64,000 bases of DNA from a delta proteobacterium NaphS2 (lineage in GTDB: Bacteria > Desulfobacterota > DSM-4660 > Desulfatiglandales > Desulfatiglandaceae), in contig ADZZ01000363.1 in the NCBI GenBank assembly GCA_000179315.1, positions 1-64,000 of the forward strand. The letters are read 5' to 3'. The position numbers and the translations under genes were made by a program. Position 1 is the first letter of the stretch; every line of letters begins with the position of its first letter. The notes under the pieces were generated by a model. That model made no database searches, was not told where the DNA came from, and saw only the letters and a list, made by a program, of their open reading frames with translations. Of the stretch, positions 36,305 to 44,739 are shown in pieces.

Positions 36305-37624
36305 TCAATTCAGAAATGAAAATATTTCCTGCCGGATCCGGCTTTTTAAAACGCCCATTTCAAGCAGGCTTTTGATAAGCGCTTCCGCCATCTTTTGTGG
36401 GCCGCAGACATAGAAAATCCTTTTGCTCAGGTCTATCCCGCAATATTTTTCAATCCGCTCCCGGTCCACGTGCCCGGTTTCACCGGCCCAGTCCTTTCCG
36501 GCGCCGCTCAGGACATGAACCACCGTCAAATCCGGTCGTTTTCCCGTCTCAATCGCTTCCAGTTCGTCCCGAAAAACGATGTCTTTTTCCGTCCGGTTCC
36601 CGTAGAGAAGCAACACGGAGCGGCCATCATCGGTATCCCGCATATGCCTGAGCATGCTCATGAGCGGGGTTATCCCGATGCCGCCCGCCAGGAATACCAG
36701 ATTCCGTTCATGGGGATGGAGCACATGGGAAAACCGCCCGAAGGAACCATGGACCGTTGCGGTATCCCCAGGCCGGGTTTCCGGAATGGTCTTTGTGAAA
36801 TCACCCACCGCCTTGATGGTGCTGCTGATGTAATCCTTTTGTGCCGGGCTCGAAGAAATGGTCCAGTGGTGTTCCTCCACCGGAAGCCCCGGCTCTCGAT
36901 AAAAGGTCAGAAAATGAAACTGACCGGGCAGGTAATCGGCGATGTGCTGCCCGGCAGAGGGTGCCAGTTTGACGGTCCAGACATTTCCGGCTTCCTGTTG
37001 CACTTCCGTAACACGGTAAGGATGCCCGGCCAACTGTTTCGGTCGAAGGAATCGATGGTAGATGAACATCCACCCGGCCATAAGCGACATGATGATCCAT
37101 AGGGCCTGTATGGGAAAGTGCTCCAGATCGTCCCCCGCAAACCAGGGGTGCACAAAGATGAGTACCAGGATGGTGGGAGCCAGCAGATCATGGATCATAC
37201 GCCATTTCTCGAACTTCAGCCCCATCCGGCTCTGATAGATGCTGATCAACACATTGGCGATGACCAATATCAGAGCAGCCTTGCCTACCCATATGTACCA
37301 GGGGAGGTTCGAACCAATCAAGAGGGTCAGGCTCCCGTGGGAAAGGGCCAGAAGAATGGGATGCAGAATCAAAAACCCGGCCGCCGCAACCGCCACATAT
37401 TTATGGTACCGGATCAGCATGTCCAGCCCGAAGGTTCGTTCGATCCATTTGACCCGGGCCGCCAGCAAGAACTGGAAGGTCAGCATCATGAACCCCACAA
37501 GGGCAAAATTGATCGCCACATCATGGAGGATTCCTTCGGCCTTTGCACCGAACCAGGTCGTAAACCACACCGGTAAGGTTACGAAAAAAAGATAGAGCAG
37601 AACTCTCATGACGCCTTTTTGCAT
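36305..37624 (-). CDS. Ferric-reductase-like transmembrane flavocytochrome with FNR-type NAD domain
   Basis: From ATG 37624, after AGGGAGGAG, the protein has 439 residues. Six N-terminal helices contain paired His typical of ferric reductase/NOX b-type haem ligation (RYHKYV, ILHPILLALSHG, MIHDLL, VHPWF). The FAD-binding module reads HHWTISSSP, and the NAD module has VFLAGGIGITPLMSML and YVCGPQKMAEAL. It would move electrons from NAD(P)H across the membrane, perhaps to metal or oxygen. The adjacent His-tail protein supports a metal role. Confidence 0.88.
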   Translation of the reverse strand: MQKGVMRVLLYLFFVTLPVWFTTWFGAKAEGILHDVAINFALVGFMMLTFQFLLAARVKWIERTFGLDMLIRYHKYVAVAAAGFLILHPILLALSHGSLTLLIGSNLPWYIWVGKAALILVIANVLISIYQSRMGLKFEKWRMIHDLLAPTILVLIFVHPWFAGDDLEHFPIQALWIIMSLMAGWMFIYHRFLRPKQLAGHPYRVTEVQQEAGNVWTVKLAPSAGQHIADYLPGQFHFLTFYREPGLPVEEHHWTISSSPAQKDYISSTIKAVGDFTKTIPETRPGDTATVHGSFGRFSHVLHPHERNLVFLAGGIGITPLMSMLRHMRDTDDGRSVLLLYGNRTEKDIVFRDELEAIETGKRPDLTVVHVLSGAGKDWAGETGHVDRERIEKYCGIDLSKRIFYVCGPQKMAEALIKSLLEMGVLKSRIRQEIFSFLN

Positions 37625-37724
37625 GACTCCTCCCTTAGTATCGAAAAAAAGTTTTGGAGTTATCGCTGCTCGACGGGATCGAGCATAAATCATTATCACC
37701 TTACCTTACTAAAAACCGTGGCGA

Positions 37725-37746
37725 AAATGGGGTTGATACCCTATTT
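37725..37746 (+). repeat. 22-nt motif copy
   Basis: AAATGGGGTTGATACCCTAT plus TT, in the divergent intergenic region between the flavocytochrome and wrbA-like genes. Confidence 0.7.
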
Positions 37747-37874
37747 TTGAAAAACCCGTGATGTAGGCTGGGGGGTACTGTTTTATTCTGCGCCAAATAC
37801 ACAAACAACCCCATTGCACCCCCGTACCATTTTTAAACAATATTAAGAAATTCATTTTGACAGGAGGTCAGCTC

Positions 37875-38492
37875 ATGAAAATTGTAATTGTCTACTACTC
37901 CATGTACGGCCATGTCCTTCAAATGGCCCGGGCAGTGGAAAAAGGAGTTCAGTCCGTTGCCGGTGCGGAGGTGCTGCTCAGGCGGGTTGAGGAATTCCCG
38001 GAAAACATGGCGCACATTCGCGAGAGCGAGCACGCCCGTCCGGTATGGGAGGATCAGGAAAAAATTCCGGTATGCTCCCTGGATGAATTGCGGACGGCGG
38101 ACGGAGTGCTGTTCGGAACCCCCACACGCTATGGAAACATGGCCGCGCAAATGAAGCGGTTCATCGACTCCACGGTCCAGCTCTGGCTTGAAGGCGCCTT
38201 GGAAGGTAAACCGGCAGGCGTCTTTGTCTCTACGTCCACCGCACACGGTGGACAGGAGACCACGGCGCTCACCTTCATGGCCCCCCTGCTTCACCTGGGC
38301 ATGCTCATCGTGGGGGTCCCCTACTCCACCCCCGGCATGCTGCATACGGAAGGACGCGGCGGCGCCCCCTACGGGGCTTCCACGCTGGCGGGTTCCCAAA
38401 ACCAACTGCAGCCCGCCCCGGAGGATCTGGAAATCGCCACGGCCCAGGGTCGACGGGTGGCACTCATTGCTTCAAAACTCAAAACGGGCTGA
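37875..38492 (+). CDS. wrbA: WrbA-like NAD(P)H:quinone oxidoreductase
   Basis: ATG 37875 after AGGAGGT gives 205 residues. Flavodoxin-type FMN site YYSMYGHVLQMA, the WrbA motif GTPTRYGNMAAQMKRFID and STSTAHGGQETT are all present. WrbA reduces quinones by two electrons and protects against oxidative stress. It begins a plus-strand cluster with two small proteins. Confidence 0.93.
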   Translation: MKIVIVYYSMYGHVLQMARAVEKGVQSVAGAEVLLRRVEEFPENMAHIRESEHARPVWEDQEKIPVCSLDELRTADGVLFGTPTRYGNMAAQMKRFIDSTVQLWLEGALEGKPAGVFVSTSTAHGGQETTALTFMAPLLHLGMLIVGVPYSTPGMLHTEGRGGAPYGASTLAGSQNQLQPAPEDLEIATAQGRRVALIASKLKTG

Positions 38493-38526
38493 GACAGCCC
38501 GATCACGAAGAAGAGAACATGAAAGG

Positions 38527-38850
38527 ATGTACCATTACGGCTGGCGTTTTGATAACGGCATGATGGGCGGTTGGAGAAACATGACGCCGGAGCAGCGTAA
38601 CCAATTCGAAAAGGTTTGGGGCGCCTATCTCAAAGACACCCTGGAACTGAGGCAACAAGTGGTGACCAAACAAATGGCGCTGGAGACGTTGTGGTATCAA
38701 CCGCAAATCAACGAAAAGAAAATCCAGGAAATTTCCAACGAACTGACCGGTCTTGAAAACCAGTTGAAAAAGAAACACGACCAGTACTTGCTCAAGTGCC
38801 GAAAAGAGTTCGGTGACCAGACATGGGCCTGCCCGGGGAGCCGCTGGTAG
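38527..38850 (+). CDS. Small helical protein resembling the Spy/ZraP metal-stress family
   Basis: The 107-residue protein starts MYHYGWRFDNGMMGGWRNM, Met/Trp/Gly-rich, and is then helical: MTPEQRNQFEKVWGAYLKD, LRQQVVTKQMALETLW, ISNELTGLENQLKKK. The MTPEQ and the two-helix hairpin recall Spy/ZraP/CnrR periplasmic proteins, but no signal peptide is present at this start. It sits between wrbA and the Cys-rich protein. Assignment is tentative. Confidence 0.65.
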   Translation: MYHYGWRFDNGMMGGWRNMTPEQRNQFEKVWGAYLKDTLELRQQVVTKQMALETLWYQPQINEKKIQEISNELTGLENQLKKKHDQYLLKCRKEFGDQTWACPGSRW

Positions 38851-38898
38851 AAGAAAAGATGTGCCCCTAAAATCAAAAATTGAAAGGAGAATGAAAAA

Positions 38899-39057
38899 AT
38901 GGCTGATTGTGCGGATTTGAAACAGGGAGATACGGTGGTATGTGAAAGTTGCGGTCTTGAAATGAATGTTTCCAAAAGTTGCAGTTGTGCCACGGATCAG
39001 GAAGGCGCCTGCGACGCCCCCCTTAAATGTTGCGGAAAGGAGATGGTTAAAAAATAG
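38899..39057 (+). CDS. Cys-rich desulforedoxin-like mini-protein
   Basis: The ATG at 38899 follows AAAGGAGA and encodes 52 residues with eight Cys. The pair CESCGLEM and the later LKCCGKEMVKK reproduce the CxxCG ... CCG-x-x-M pattern of desulforedoxin and the N-terminal domain of desulfoferrodoxin, whose four Cys bind iron. An insert with SCSCATDQEGAC adds extra Cys between the ligand pairs, unlike the usual 36-residue form. It could be an iron or zinc electron carrier. Confidence 0.72.
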   Translation: MADCADLKQGDTVVCESCGLEMNVSKSCSCATDQEGACDAPLKCCGKEMVKK

Positions 39058-39150
39058 GATTGATCCTCAAGAACGCTCCGAATGGGTCAGGAGCCCCCTT
39101 TGCTTTTCGAAACGCTTCGGCTGCCTGACCCCTTCCGCGCGATTCCTTGA
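39048..39150 (+). repeat. About 100-bp interspersed repeat, copy 1
   Basis: It begins GTTAAAAAATAGGATTGA and includes GGGTCAGGAGCCCC, GAAACGCTTCGGCTGCC and CCTTCCGCGCGAT. The copy at 44740-44838 matches over the same span with scattered changes. GGGTCAGG and CCTGACCC inside it form an inverted repeat. It overlaps the stop of the Cys-rich gene. Confidence 0.75.
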
Positions 39151-39205
39151 GCACCGGTTTTCAGCGTTTCTCCACATAGGCTGCCGCGAGGATGGCCTCA
39201 ATCTC

Positions 39206-39419
39206 CTTCTATAGAATCCGGCATCGCAATCCACGCAATAGCTGATGCCCCGGCCCACCCGGTCTTCTTCTCCCTGGATACCCGATTAGTTCCGGGACAT
39301 GCCCATGGCAAGAATGATCGCTTTGGCCTGAAGGTTTAAACCGGTCTCCGTCTGCACTGAAAATTTCCCGTCCTCTTGTGTTAAAGCCGTCACATCCCTT
39401 GCCAGAAATGTCGCCGCCT
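39206..39419 (-). pseudogene. Thioredoxin-reductase-like remnant
   Basis: The minus strand reads ATFLARDVTALTQEDGKF and LQAKAIILAMGMSRN, a stop, then SGIQGEEDRVGRGISYCVDC and DAGFYRR. This is the central TrxB segment (IILATGA ... GIPGEE ... GRGVSYCATCDG). The active-site pair is CVDC, unlike CSTC in the intact gene at 46172, so it is a separate lost paralogue. Both ends and the FAD- and NAD-binding glycine loops are missing. The 100-bp repeat lies at its distal side. Confidence 0.78.
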
Positions 39420-41226
39420 ACCTCCCGCGAAATTGCGGTTGGTGGCCGCCGCCCCAACCAGGCGTTCCCCCCCGGGGTGCTTCCGGGCGACCCGGAGAAC
39501 CAGATGGTCCTGATGATCCTCTTTGCGGAACCTCTAATCCCCTATTTGATCGCGGAGCGCTCCGAGTTCCCGATGTCGGCGGTGAAACCGTCGCCCTTTC
39601 CGGGCTACGAAATTTCGTCGGCACATTTCTTCCGAATGATTTTCTTTCCAGCGGCTGGACGGTTCGATCCGTTTGAGGAGCGTTGTAGCGGGCAGGTGGC
39701 GTCCTCCTGTTTAAAACCTGGCCGGTCGGTTTTGAAGAACGGCCGGGCACGTTTTGCAGACCGGGAGATTTCGGCACGGAGCTTCTATTGGTGTCGATCC
39801 GTTTTGAAATTCCGGGCGCCCTGACGGGCCCGCGATCCGGTGTTGGCGTTTTGGTATTCGGGAGCGAATACCTGTTGCGACTCTGAGCGCTCTTATTTTC
39901 AAATGATCGATGGACAGATTTTGCGGCGATGGGAGATTCCGGAAGCTTTACCCTGTTCACCCTCATTCTTGGGGAAGTTCCCGCCGACGTCCCCGCAACC
40001 CTCTCGGATTCCAGTTTGAGTCGCTGATTGCTGAGATTACGAAGCCGGCTGCCCCTTTGCTCAATCTGCAGGTGCTCATTTCTGCTAACCGTTTCAAATT
40101 TTGGCAAGTCTTTTCTCATTTTCGTCAAAGGGAAAAACGGCTCTTTAACGGAACGGCCCGTGGTTTTTAACATTTTTCCTTGCCGTCCGATTTTCACCTG
40201 TTGTTGAAAAGTTCTGGGCGGCCTTGCCGCTCTATCCTCTCGGCGCAACTGATATGTTTTTTGCAGATTCCGTTCCCAATGGGGATTGTTCCGATGCTTC
40301 CACCGCTGATGCGCATATATGGGATCGTACCCGTAGCGCCTTGCATGGGGTGAAAACCATGGAAAGATTCCTTCCCGATAATACCGGGGCGCATAATAAT
40401 CTCCGAAGTAGTAGTGATGATATCCGGGACGCACGAAAAGACAGTTGGAAAACACACCGATATTAATCATAAATGTCGGCGTAAAATAAAACCCGGGTCT
40501 CCATACAAAGCTTACGCCGAATGCCACCGGTGCAAACAGCACGCCCCGAAAACCGACGGCAAGATCCCAGTACCCGCCCACAAAAACGTAGCCCCTTGGG
40601 CTCCACACGTAATGAGAAGGCACCCACACCCAGTCGGGCCGCATCACCGTCCAATATCCGGGGCGCCACGCATAGGCATTATTGTACCATATCCAGCAGC
40701 CGGGTATCCAGGTGTAATCGGGAGACGGCGCGTGGACATTGGGCCCCACCTCAACGGATTCGGGGGGTTCGGGCAGATACGTCGTTGCATTATTGTACTC
40801 GGGTGCCCAATAGCCCGAAATCCATTGATAGCCGCCTTCGGAAGGCGCCCAATAGCCCGGAATCCATTGCCGGCCCGGTGGGACAACCCGCCAGGTTCCG
40901 CTGATCCAAATAAAATCATTTCGATCGCCGTCCCAACCCCAGTAGCCCGGAATCCACTCCGCATCGCCTTCGGGCTTCTCTTTCGGCGGCATCTCTTTAA
41001 TGGGCGCCGGCGGTGCCTTGGGGACAACGATCCCCGGTTCGGGATCAAATTCGATGGTTTCCGCGAATGCTTCGTGAATGGGTCCGTGCGCCAGCACATC
41101 CATTTGTGTTTCATCAACAGAGACATCTTCTTGTGCAGCGGATGCCGAAAATACACACAGCACGATGCCCAATAGCCCGAACAGCAAGCCTGATTTTCGA
41201 ATCTTTCCGACTAAAATCTGGTCCAT
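39418..41226 (-). CDS. Exported YXWGXW-repeat protein with Arg/Pro-rich tail
   Basis: The 602-residue protein has a signal peptide (LLFGLLGIVLCVFSASAA). Residues 90-240 carry repeats of the form W-I-P-G-Y-W (WIPGYWGWDGD, WISGTW, WIPGYWAPSEGGY, WRPGYW, WVWVPSHY), the YXWGXW motif of surface proteins. A Tyr/Phe-rich hydrophobic part follows, then a 270-residue tail rich in Arg, Pro and Ser, very basic and probably disordered. It may bind cell wall or nucleic acid. The C-terminus ends against the TrxB remnant, so the original end may be lost. Confidence 0.8.
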   Translation of the reverse strand: MDQILVGKIRKSGLLFGLLGIVLCVFSASAAQEDVSVDETQMDVLAHGPIHEAFAETIEFDPEPGIVVPKAPPAPIKEMPPKEKPEGDAEWIPGYWGWDGDRNDFIWISGTWRVVPPGRQWIPGYWAPSEGGYQWISGYWAPEYNNATTYLPEPPESVEVGPNVHAPSPDYTWIPGCWIWYNNAYAWRPGYWTVMRPDWVWVPSHYVWSPRGYVFVGGYWDLAVGFRGVLFAPVAFGVSFVWRPGFYFTPTFMINIGVFSNCLFVRPGYHHYYFGDYYAPRYYREGIFPWFSPHARRYGYDPIYAHQRWKHRNNPHWERNLQKTYQLRREDRAARPPRTFQQQVKIGRQGKMLKTTGRSVKEPFFPLTKMRKDLPKFETVSRNEHLQIEQRGSRLRNLSNQRLKLESERVAGTSAGTSPRMRVNRVKLPESPIAAKSVHRSFENKSAQSRNRYSLPNTKTPTPDRGPVRAPGISKRIDTNRSSVPKSPGLQNVPGRSSKPTGQVLNRRTPPARYNAPQTDRTVQPLERKSFGRNVPTKFRSPERATVSPPTSGTRSAPRSNRGLEVPQRGSSGPSGSPGRPEAPRGGTPGWGGGHQPQFRGR

Positions 41227-41689
41227 GGCGATCTCTTTCTCCTACAGTTTTTCTTTATTCAGTCGCACATTTTCCGGAAATGCCAAAAAAGCGCATTAAT
41301 TTTGCAAAACGCCCGGTGACGTTTCGCCGCGATTCACCTTTACCAAGCGACCCGGGTCATGGTCAAAAAGGGGTGCAGGGTTCATATACAAAGATATTCA
41401 CTCAAACAAGAAGTGCAATCCAAGGCCGATGTATTCGGATGCATGAGTCCTCACGGGAAACCGCCTCCCGGATGGGATAAAGCCCTCTCCATCTAAACCA
41501 TTGCGGCTCCAACCGTAATCGTCCATGAGCGGCACGAATTTTTCGACATGGCCCTTTTTAAACCGTTATGTCGCATCGGGCTCATGAAGATAGGCGCACG
41601 CAGTGAGGTGTATTGAAGATTTTGTTGAACGCCGACGTAGATCCTTATACATACGCATGCTCCGGAGAATACATGTTCAACCCCATTTT
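41227..41689. other. Gene-free region before the amrS remnant
   Basis: I see no convincing reading frame. The left end holds the promoter of the YXWGXW gene. At 41667-41688 an inverted 22-nt motif copy lies exactly at the point where the amrS frame begins. Confidence 0.4.
41667..41688 (-). repeat. 22-nt motif copy, inverted, at a gene breakpoint
   Basis: On the minus strand reads AAATGGGGTTGAACATGTAT plus TC. The amrS reading frame starts within two bases of its edge. Confidence 0.7.
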
Positions 41690-42288
41690 TTGAATATGCT
41701 TATGATACGGCAAAGCTCACCAAAAATACGGGCATTGCGAACGTCTTCGTGACCAACGGATTTATGACCCGCCAGACATTTGAAACGATTTCTCCCTTTC
41801 TCGATGCCTGTAATGTGGATCTCAAGAGCTTTGATAGGGAGTTTTACAAATCCGCCTGCCACGGGAGGCTCCAGCCTGTTCTCGACAGCATCACGGGCAT
41901 GAAGGCGCTTGACATCTGGGTTGAAGTGACCACCCTGGTCATTCCCGGACAGAATGACAGCGATGGGGAACTGCAGCACATCGCACGGTTCATTGCAGGG
42001 GTATCTCCCGAAATTCCCTGGCATATCAGCCGGTTTCATCAAAGCTACCAGTACGGGGACACCATTCCGACACCGCCCGAAACCCTTCGGAAGGCCTATC
42101 GTCTGGGCAAGGAAGCCGGTTTGCAATTCGTTTATGTGGGAAATATGCCCGGGGAGGAGAAGGACACCCTGTGTCCCGCCTGCAGCCATCCTTTGATTGA
42201 ACGGGATAGCTTCTTCGCTCCCAAAAGCAGCGTCAGCAATTCCCGCTGCCCAAAGTGCGGCTCCGTGGTGCCGGGTGTTTTTCGATAA
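41690..42288 (+). pseudogene. amrS: AmmeMemoRadiSam radical-SAM enzyme, N-terminally truncated
   Basis: The frame begins FEYAYDTAKLTKNTG, passes VFVTNGFMTRQ, ACNVDLKSFDREFYK, TTLVIPGQNDS and SRFHQSYQYGDT, and ends with a zinc ribbon (CPACSHPLIERD ... CPKCG). This is the C-terminal 60 percent of the PflA-like AmrS. The radical-SAM CxxxCxxC and the first barrel strands are absent, so it cannot be active. The first possible start is at 41749. The partner MEMO and AMMECR1 genes are not in the window. Confidence 0.87.
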
Positions 42289-42420
42289 GCCGTGAAAACG
42301 CACATACGTCCATTTTGTGGTCAACAGCCGCGGATGATCCGCCAGCATATCGTGGATGCAGAGCGCAGCCCCATGGGTCCGCAAAATGATTGGATGGTAC
42401 CGAAAAGAAAGCGGAACGTA
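42289..42420 (-). pseudogene. DUF72 protein remnant
   Basis: The minus strand reads YVPLSFRYHP joined to LRTHGAALCIHDM, then HPRLLTTKWTYVRFHG. These are two DUF72 segments (PPSFR ... HGAALCIHD ... YVRFHG) brought together by a deletion. It then runs antisense into the amrS remnant. Confidence 0.65.
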
Positions 42421-42486
42421 TCAAAATAAATCCTTAAAAAAACGCATTGCACGGCTTTTCGGAAACATACATCATCCGGAACCGCG

Positions 42487-42508
42487 ATATACTTTCCAGA
42501 CCCCATTT
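42487..42508 (-). repeat. 22-nt motif copy, inverted
   Basis: On the minus strand reads AAATGGGGTCTGGAAAGTAT plus AT; lies between the DUF72 remnant and the nickel SOD gene. Confidence 0.65.
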
Positions 42509-42585
42509 GACACGCCTTGGGATTTCCTTTAAAATCAGTTCCATTGAAATGGTTCATTTTTTAAGAATATAAGGAGGAAAAAAGC

Positions 42586-43035
42586 ATGAAAAAAATAAGA
42601 CAAAAGATTTTCTGGGGCATCCTTTTAGTACTTTTTTCAGCAGGTACGGCCGCAGCCCACTGCGAAATTCCCTGTGGTATCTACGATGACCATATGCGAA
42701 TCCACATGATTTCCGAGCACATCACGACTATTGAGAAATCCATGAATCAGATCGTAGCGCTTCAGAAGGAAACACCCATCAATTACAACCAGCTCGTTCG
42801 ATGGATCGTGAACAAGGAGGATCACGCCGATCAGCTCCAGGAGATCGTTAGCCAGTACTTTATGACGCAGCGCATTAAAACGGACAGAAAGAACTACGCC
42901 AAGGAATTGTCACTCCTTCACCAGATGCTGGTGTACGCAATGAAATGCAAACAGACCACGGATCTTACGAATACCGAGAAACTGCGATCGCTTGTCAAAC
43001 AATTTGAAGATCTATATTTCGGTAATGCCCATTGA
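42586..43035 (+). CDS. sodN: Exported nickel superoxide dismutase
   Basis: The 149-residue protein has a Sec signal peptide (FWGILLVLFSAGTAAA) followed directly by HCEIPCGIY. After cleavage at Ala24/His25 the mature protein would begin His1-Cys2-x-x-Pro5-Cys6-x-x-Tyr9, exactly the nickel hook. The remainder is the four-helix bundle (DHMRIHMISEHITTIEKSM ... EDHADQLQ). In Streptomyces and cyanobacteria a propeptide is removed by SodX; here the signal peptidase could expose the ligand His, and no sodX is adjacent. RBS GGAGGA precedes the ATG. Confidence 0.93.
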   Translation: MKKIRQKIFWGILLVLFSAGTAAAHCEIPCGIYDDHMRIHMISEHITTIEKSMNQIVALQKETPINYNQLVRWIVNKEDHADQLQEIVSQYFMTQRIKTDRKNYAKELSLLHQMLVYAMKCKQTTDLTNTEKLRSLVKQFEDLYFGNAH

Positions 43036-43149
43036 CCATTTCGCCACCAACCACATCAGCAACAAGACTGCTTGCGGTCCGGTCCACTTTGAAAGATCGT
43101 GAAAGGCCGCCGGCAAGAAATAATCCGAAAATCTCACAGGAGGACAAAA

Positions 43150-43284
43150 ATGTTCGTAGGCGTTAGTCTTCAACCGCTTTTGGCGCTTATTGCCGGAATT
43201 CTGATCCTGATATTTCCGAGAGTCCTCAACTACATCATCGGGATTTATCTCATCGTTTATGGAATTCTGGGATTCGTTCATTAA
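43150..43284 (+). CDS. DUF3096-type very small membrane protein
   Basis: ATG 43150 after AGGAGGAC gives 44 residues: LQPLLALIAGILILIFPRVL followed by NYIIGIYLIVYGILGF, two hydrophobic helices around a Pro-Arg turn. This matches the DUF3096 pattern. Function unknown. Confidence 0.8.
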   Translation: MFVGVSLQPLLALIAGILILIFPRVLNYIIGIYLIVYGILGFVH

Positions 43285-43298
43285 CGTTTTCGGCAGTC

Positions 43299-43405
43299 AT
43301 GGACTTAAATTTGACGCAACTGGGATCCCATATCTATCGCCTGGCCATCGCCTACGCGCTGGCCTTTCCCATCGGCTGGGACCGTGAGGTCAGCAAAAGG
43401 AACTA
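43299..43405 (+). pseudogene. MgtC/SapB family N-terminal remnant
   Basis: The start MDLNLTQLGSHIYRLAIAYA followed by LAFPIGWDREVSKR resembles the first helix and the GxxRE motif of MgtC/SapB membrane proteins. After about residue 35 the frame turns into unrelated, low-hydrophobic sequence, so only the N-terminus survives. Confidence 0.55.
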
Positions 43406-43936
43406 TGGATCAGGAAAAGAGGAAGTCCCGGTACCCGCTTATGACGGGGGTGGAGGCCTCGATAACACCCGAAAATCCGCAAACCACCTTTCAGAAAAAT
43501 TACTTGATAGGTCAATCCAAGGCTCGCCGACTTATTCAAAATGTCCACCTCCGCCATTAATACGCTTTTTTCGCCTGACCCGGGGGAAGATTCAATTTGT
43601 TATGCCCCGGTGCATTTTCACTGTTGCCCGGTCCGGCCGGGTCATGGCCCGGCGGCGAAACAACCGGGCATCCTGCCAGTGCAAACATGACCCCTATCCC
43701 AACATGACAATGATTTTACGCATCTTTTCATTTCCTTCGTGATTCATCTCAATATCCGGATGGAAATTACGCGCACCAGGATAGACGGTTCTTTCACTCG
43801 AATAGATGGGGTCAATGAAGTATATGACCCTTGAAATCCCTCCATTCCTCCTAAGCCTGCCCGCTTTTCTCCCGTTTTCACCAAGCCGCAACGCTTGCAC
43901 GGCCGGGGATGAAACCGCCTGGCAATTTTCTTTCTT
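43406..43936. other. Gene-free region with 22-nt motif copy
   Basis: No frame here shows family features. A GC-rich palindromic patch (CCGGTCCGGCCGGG region near 43630) and a forward 22-nt motif copy at 43804-43825 are visible. Confidence 0.4.
43804..43825 (+). repeat. 22-nt motif copy
   Basis: AGATGGGGTCAATGAAGTAT plus AT; upstream of the GH57 remnant. Confidence 0.65.
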
Positions 43937-43969
43937 ATGATGATCAGGCCCGGATCGAAAGGAATCCTA

Positions 43970-44650
43970 TGTTCAAAACTTCCGGGCGGCGGCAGCATCG
44001 CTATTTTCTTCTACGACGGCCCCTTATCGCGGGCCGTGGGCTTTGAGAATTTGCTCAAAAACGGTACCGATTTTGCCAAACGCCTCGCCGGCGGTTTTGT
44101 GGACCGGCACACACCGCAACTGGTTCACATCGCCACGGACGGTGAAAGCTACGGTCACCACAGTCTTTACGGAGATATGGCGCTCGCCTATGCCCTCCAT
44201 TACATCGAAAAGGAAGGGCTGGCCAAGCTCACCAATTACGGTGAGTTCCTGGAAAAGCACCCGCCAAAGCAGGAGGTGGAAATTCTGGAAAATACCTCCT
44301 GGAGCTGCGCCCACGGTATTGAGCGATGGTGGAACGATTGCGGTTGCGCCACCGGCGAACACCCCGACTGGCACCAGGCATGGCGGAGGCCCCTTCGGGA
44401 ATCGCTCGATTTTTTGCGGGATGAACTGGGTGCCGTCTATGAATCGGAGGCGGGCGACTGTTTGAAGTATCCCTGGAAAGCTCGGGACGACTATATCACC
44501 GTTGTTCTCGATCGGTCTCCCGAATCCGTGGAGGTTTTTTTAAGCGAACACGCCAAGAAGGCCCGCAGCCCCGCGGACGTCATTCGCATCCCCAATCTTC
44601 TGGATCATGAACAGCATCTGCGCCACCGCATCGTCGGCTTGATGCCGCCG
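43970..44650 (+). pseudogene. GH57/DUF3536 glycoside hydrolase, internal fragment
   Basis: The readable core is SIAIFFYDGPLSRAVGFENL, LVHIATDGESYGHH, YGDMALAYAL, LTNYGEFLEKHPPK, ENTSWSCAHGIERW and ARDDYITVVLDRS, all typical of GH57 proteins carrying DUF3536. The N-terminal catalytic portion and the DUF3536 part are missing. The sequence around 44560-44735 is no longer recognisable and then enters the 100-bp repeat. The frame stays open to 45004 only by chance. Confidence 0.8.
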
Positions 44651-44739
44651 GAGGAACTGATTCCCAAAATCCTCTCTACGGAACTGCCAAGGCACTTTCA
44701 TATGGGCCAACCGGAAAGGGCCTTCGGTTTAAGGAGACG

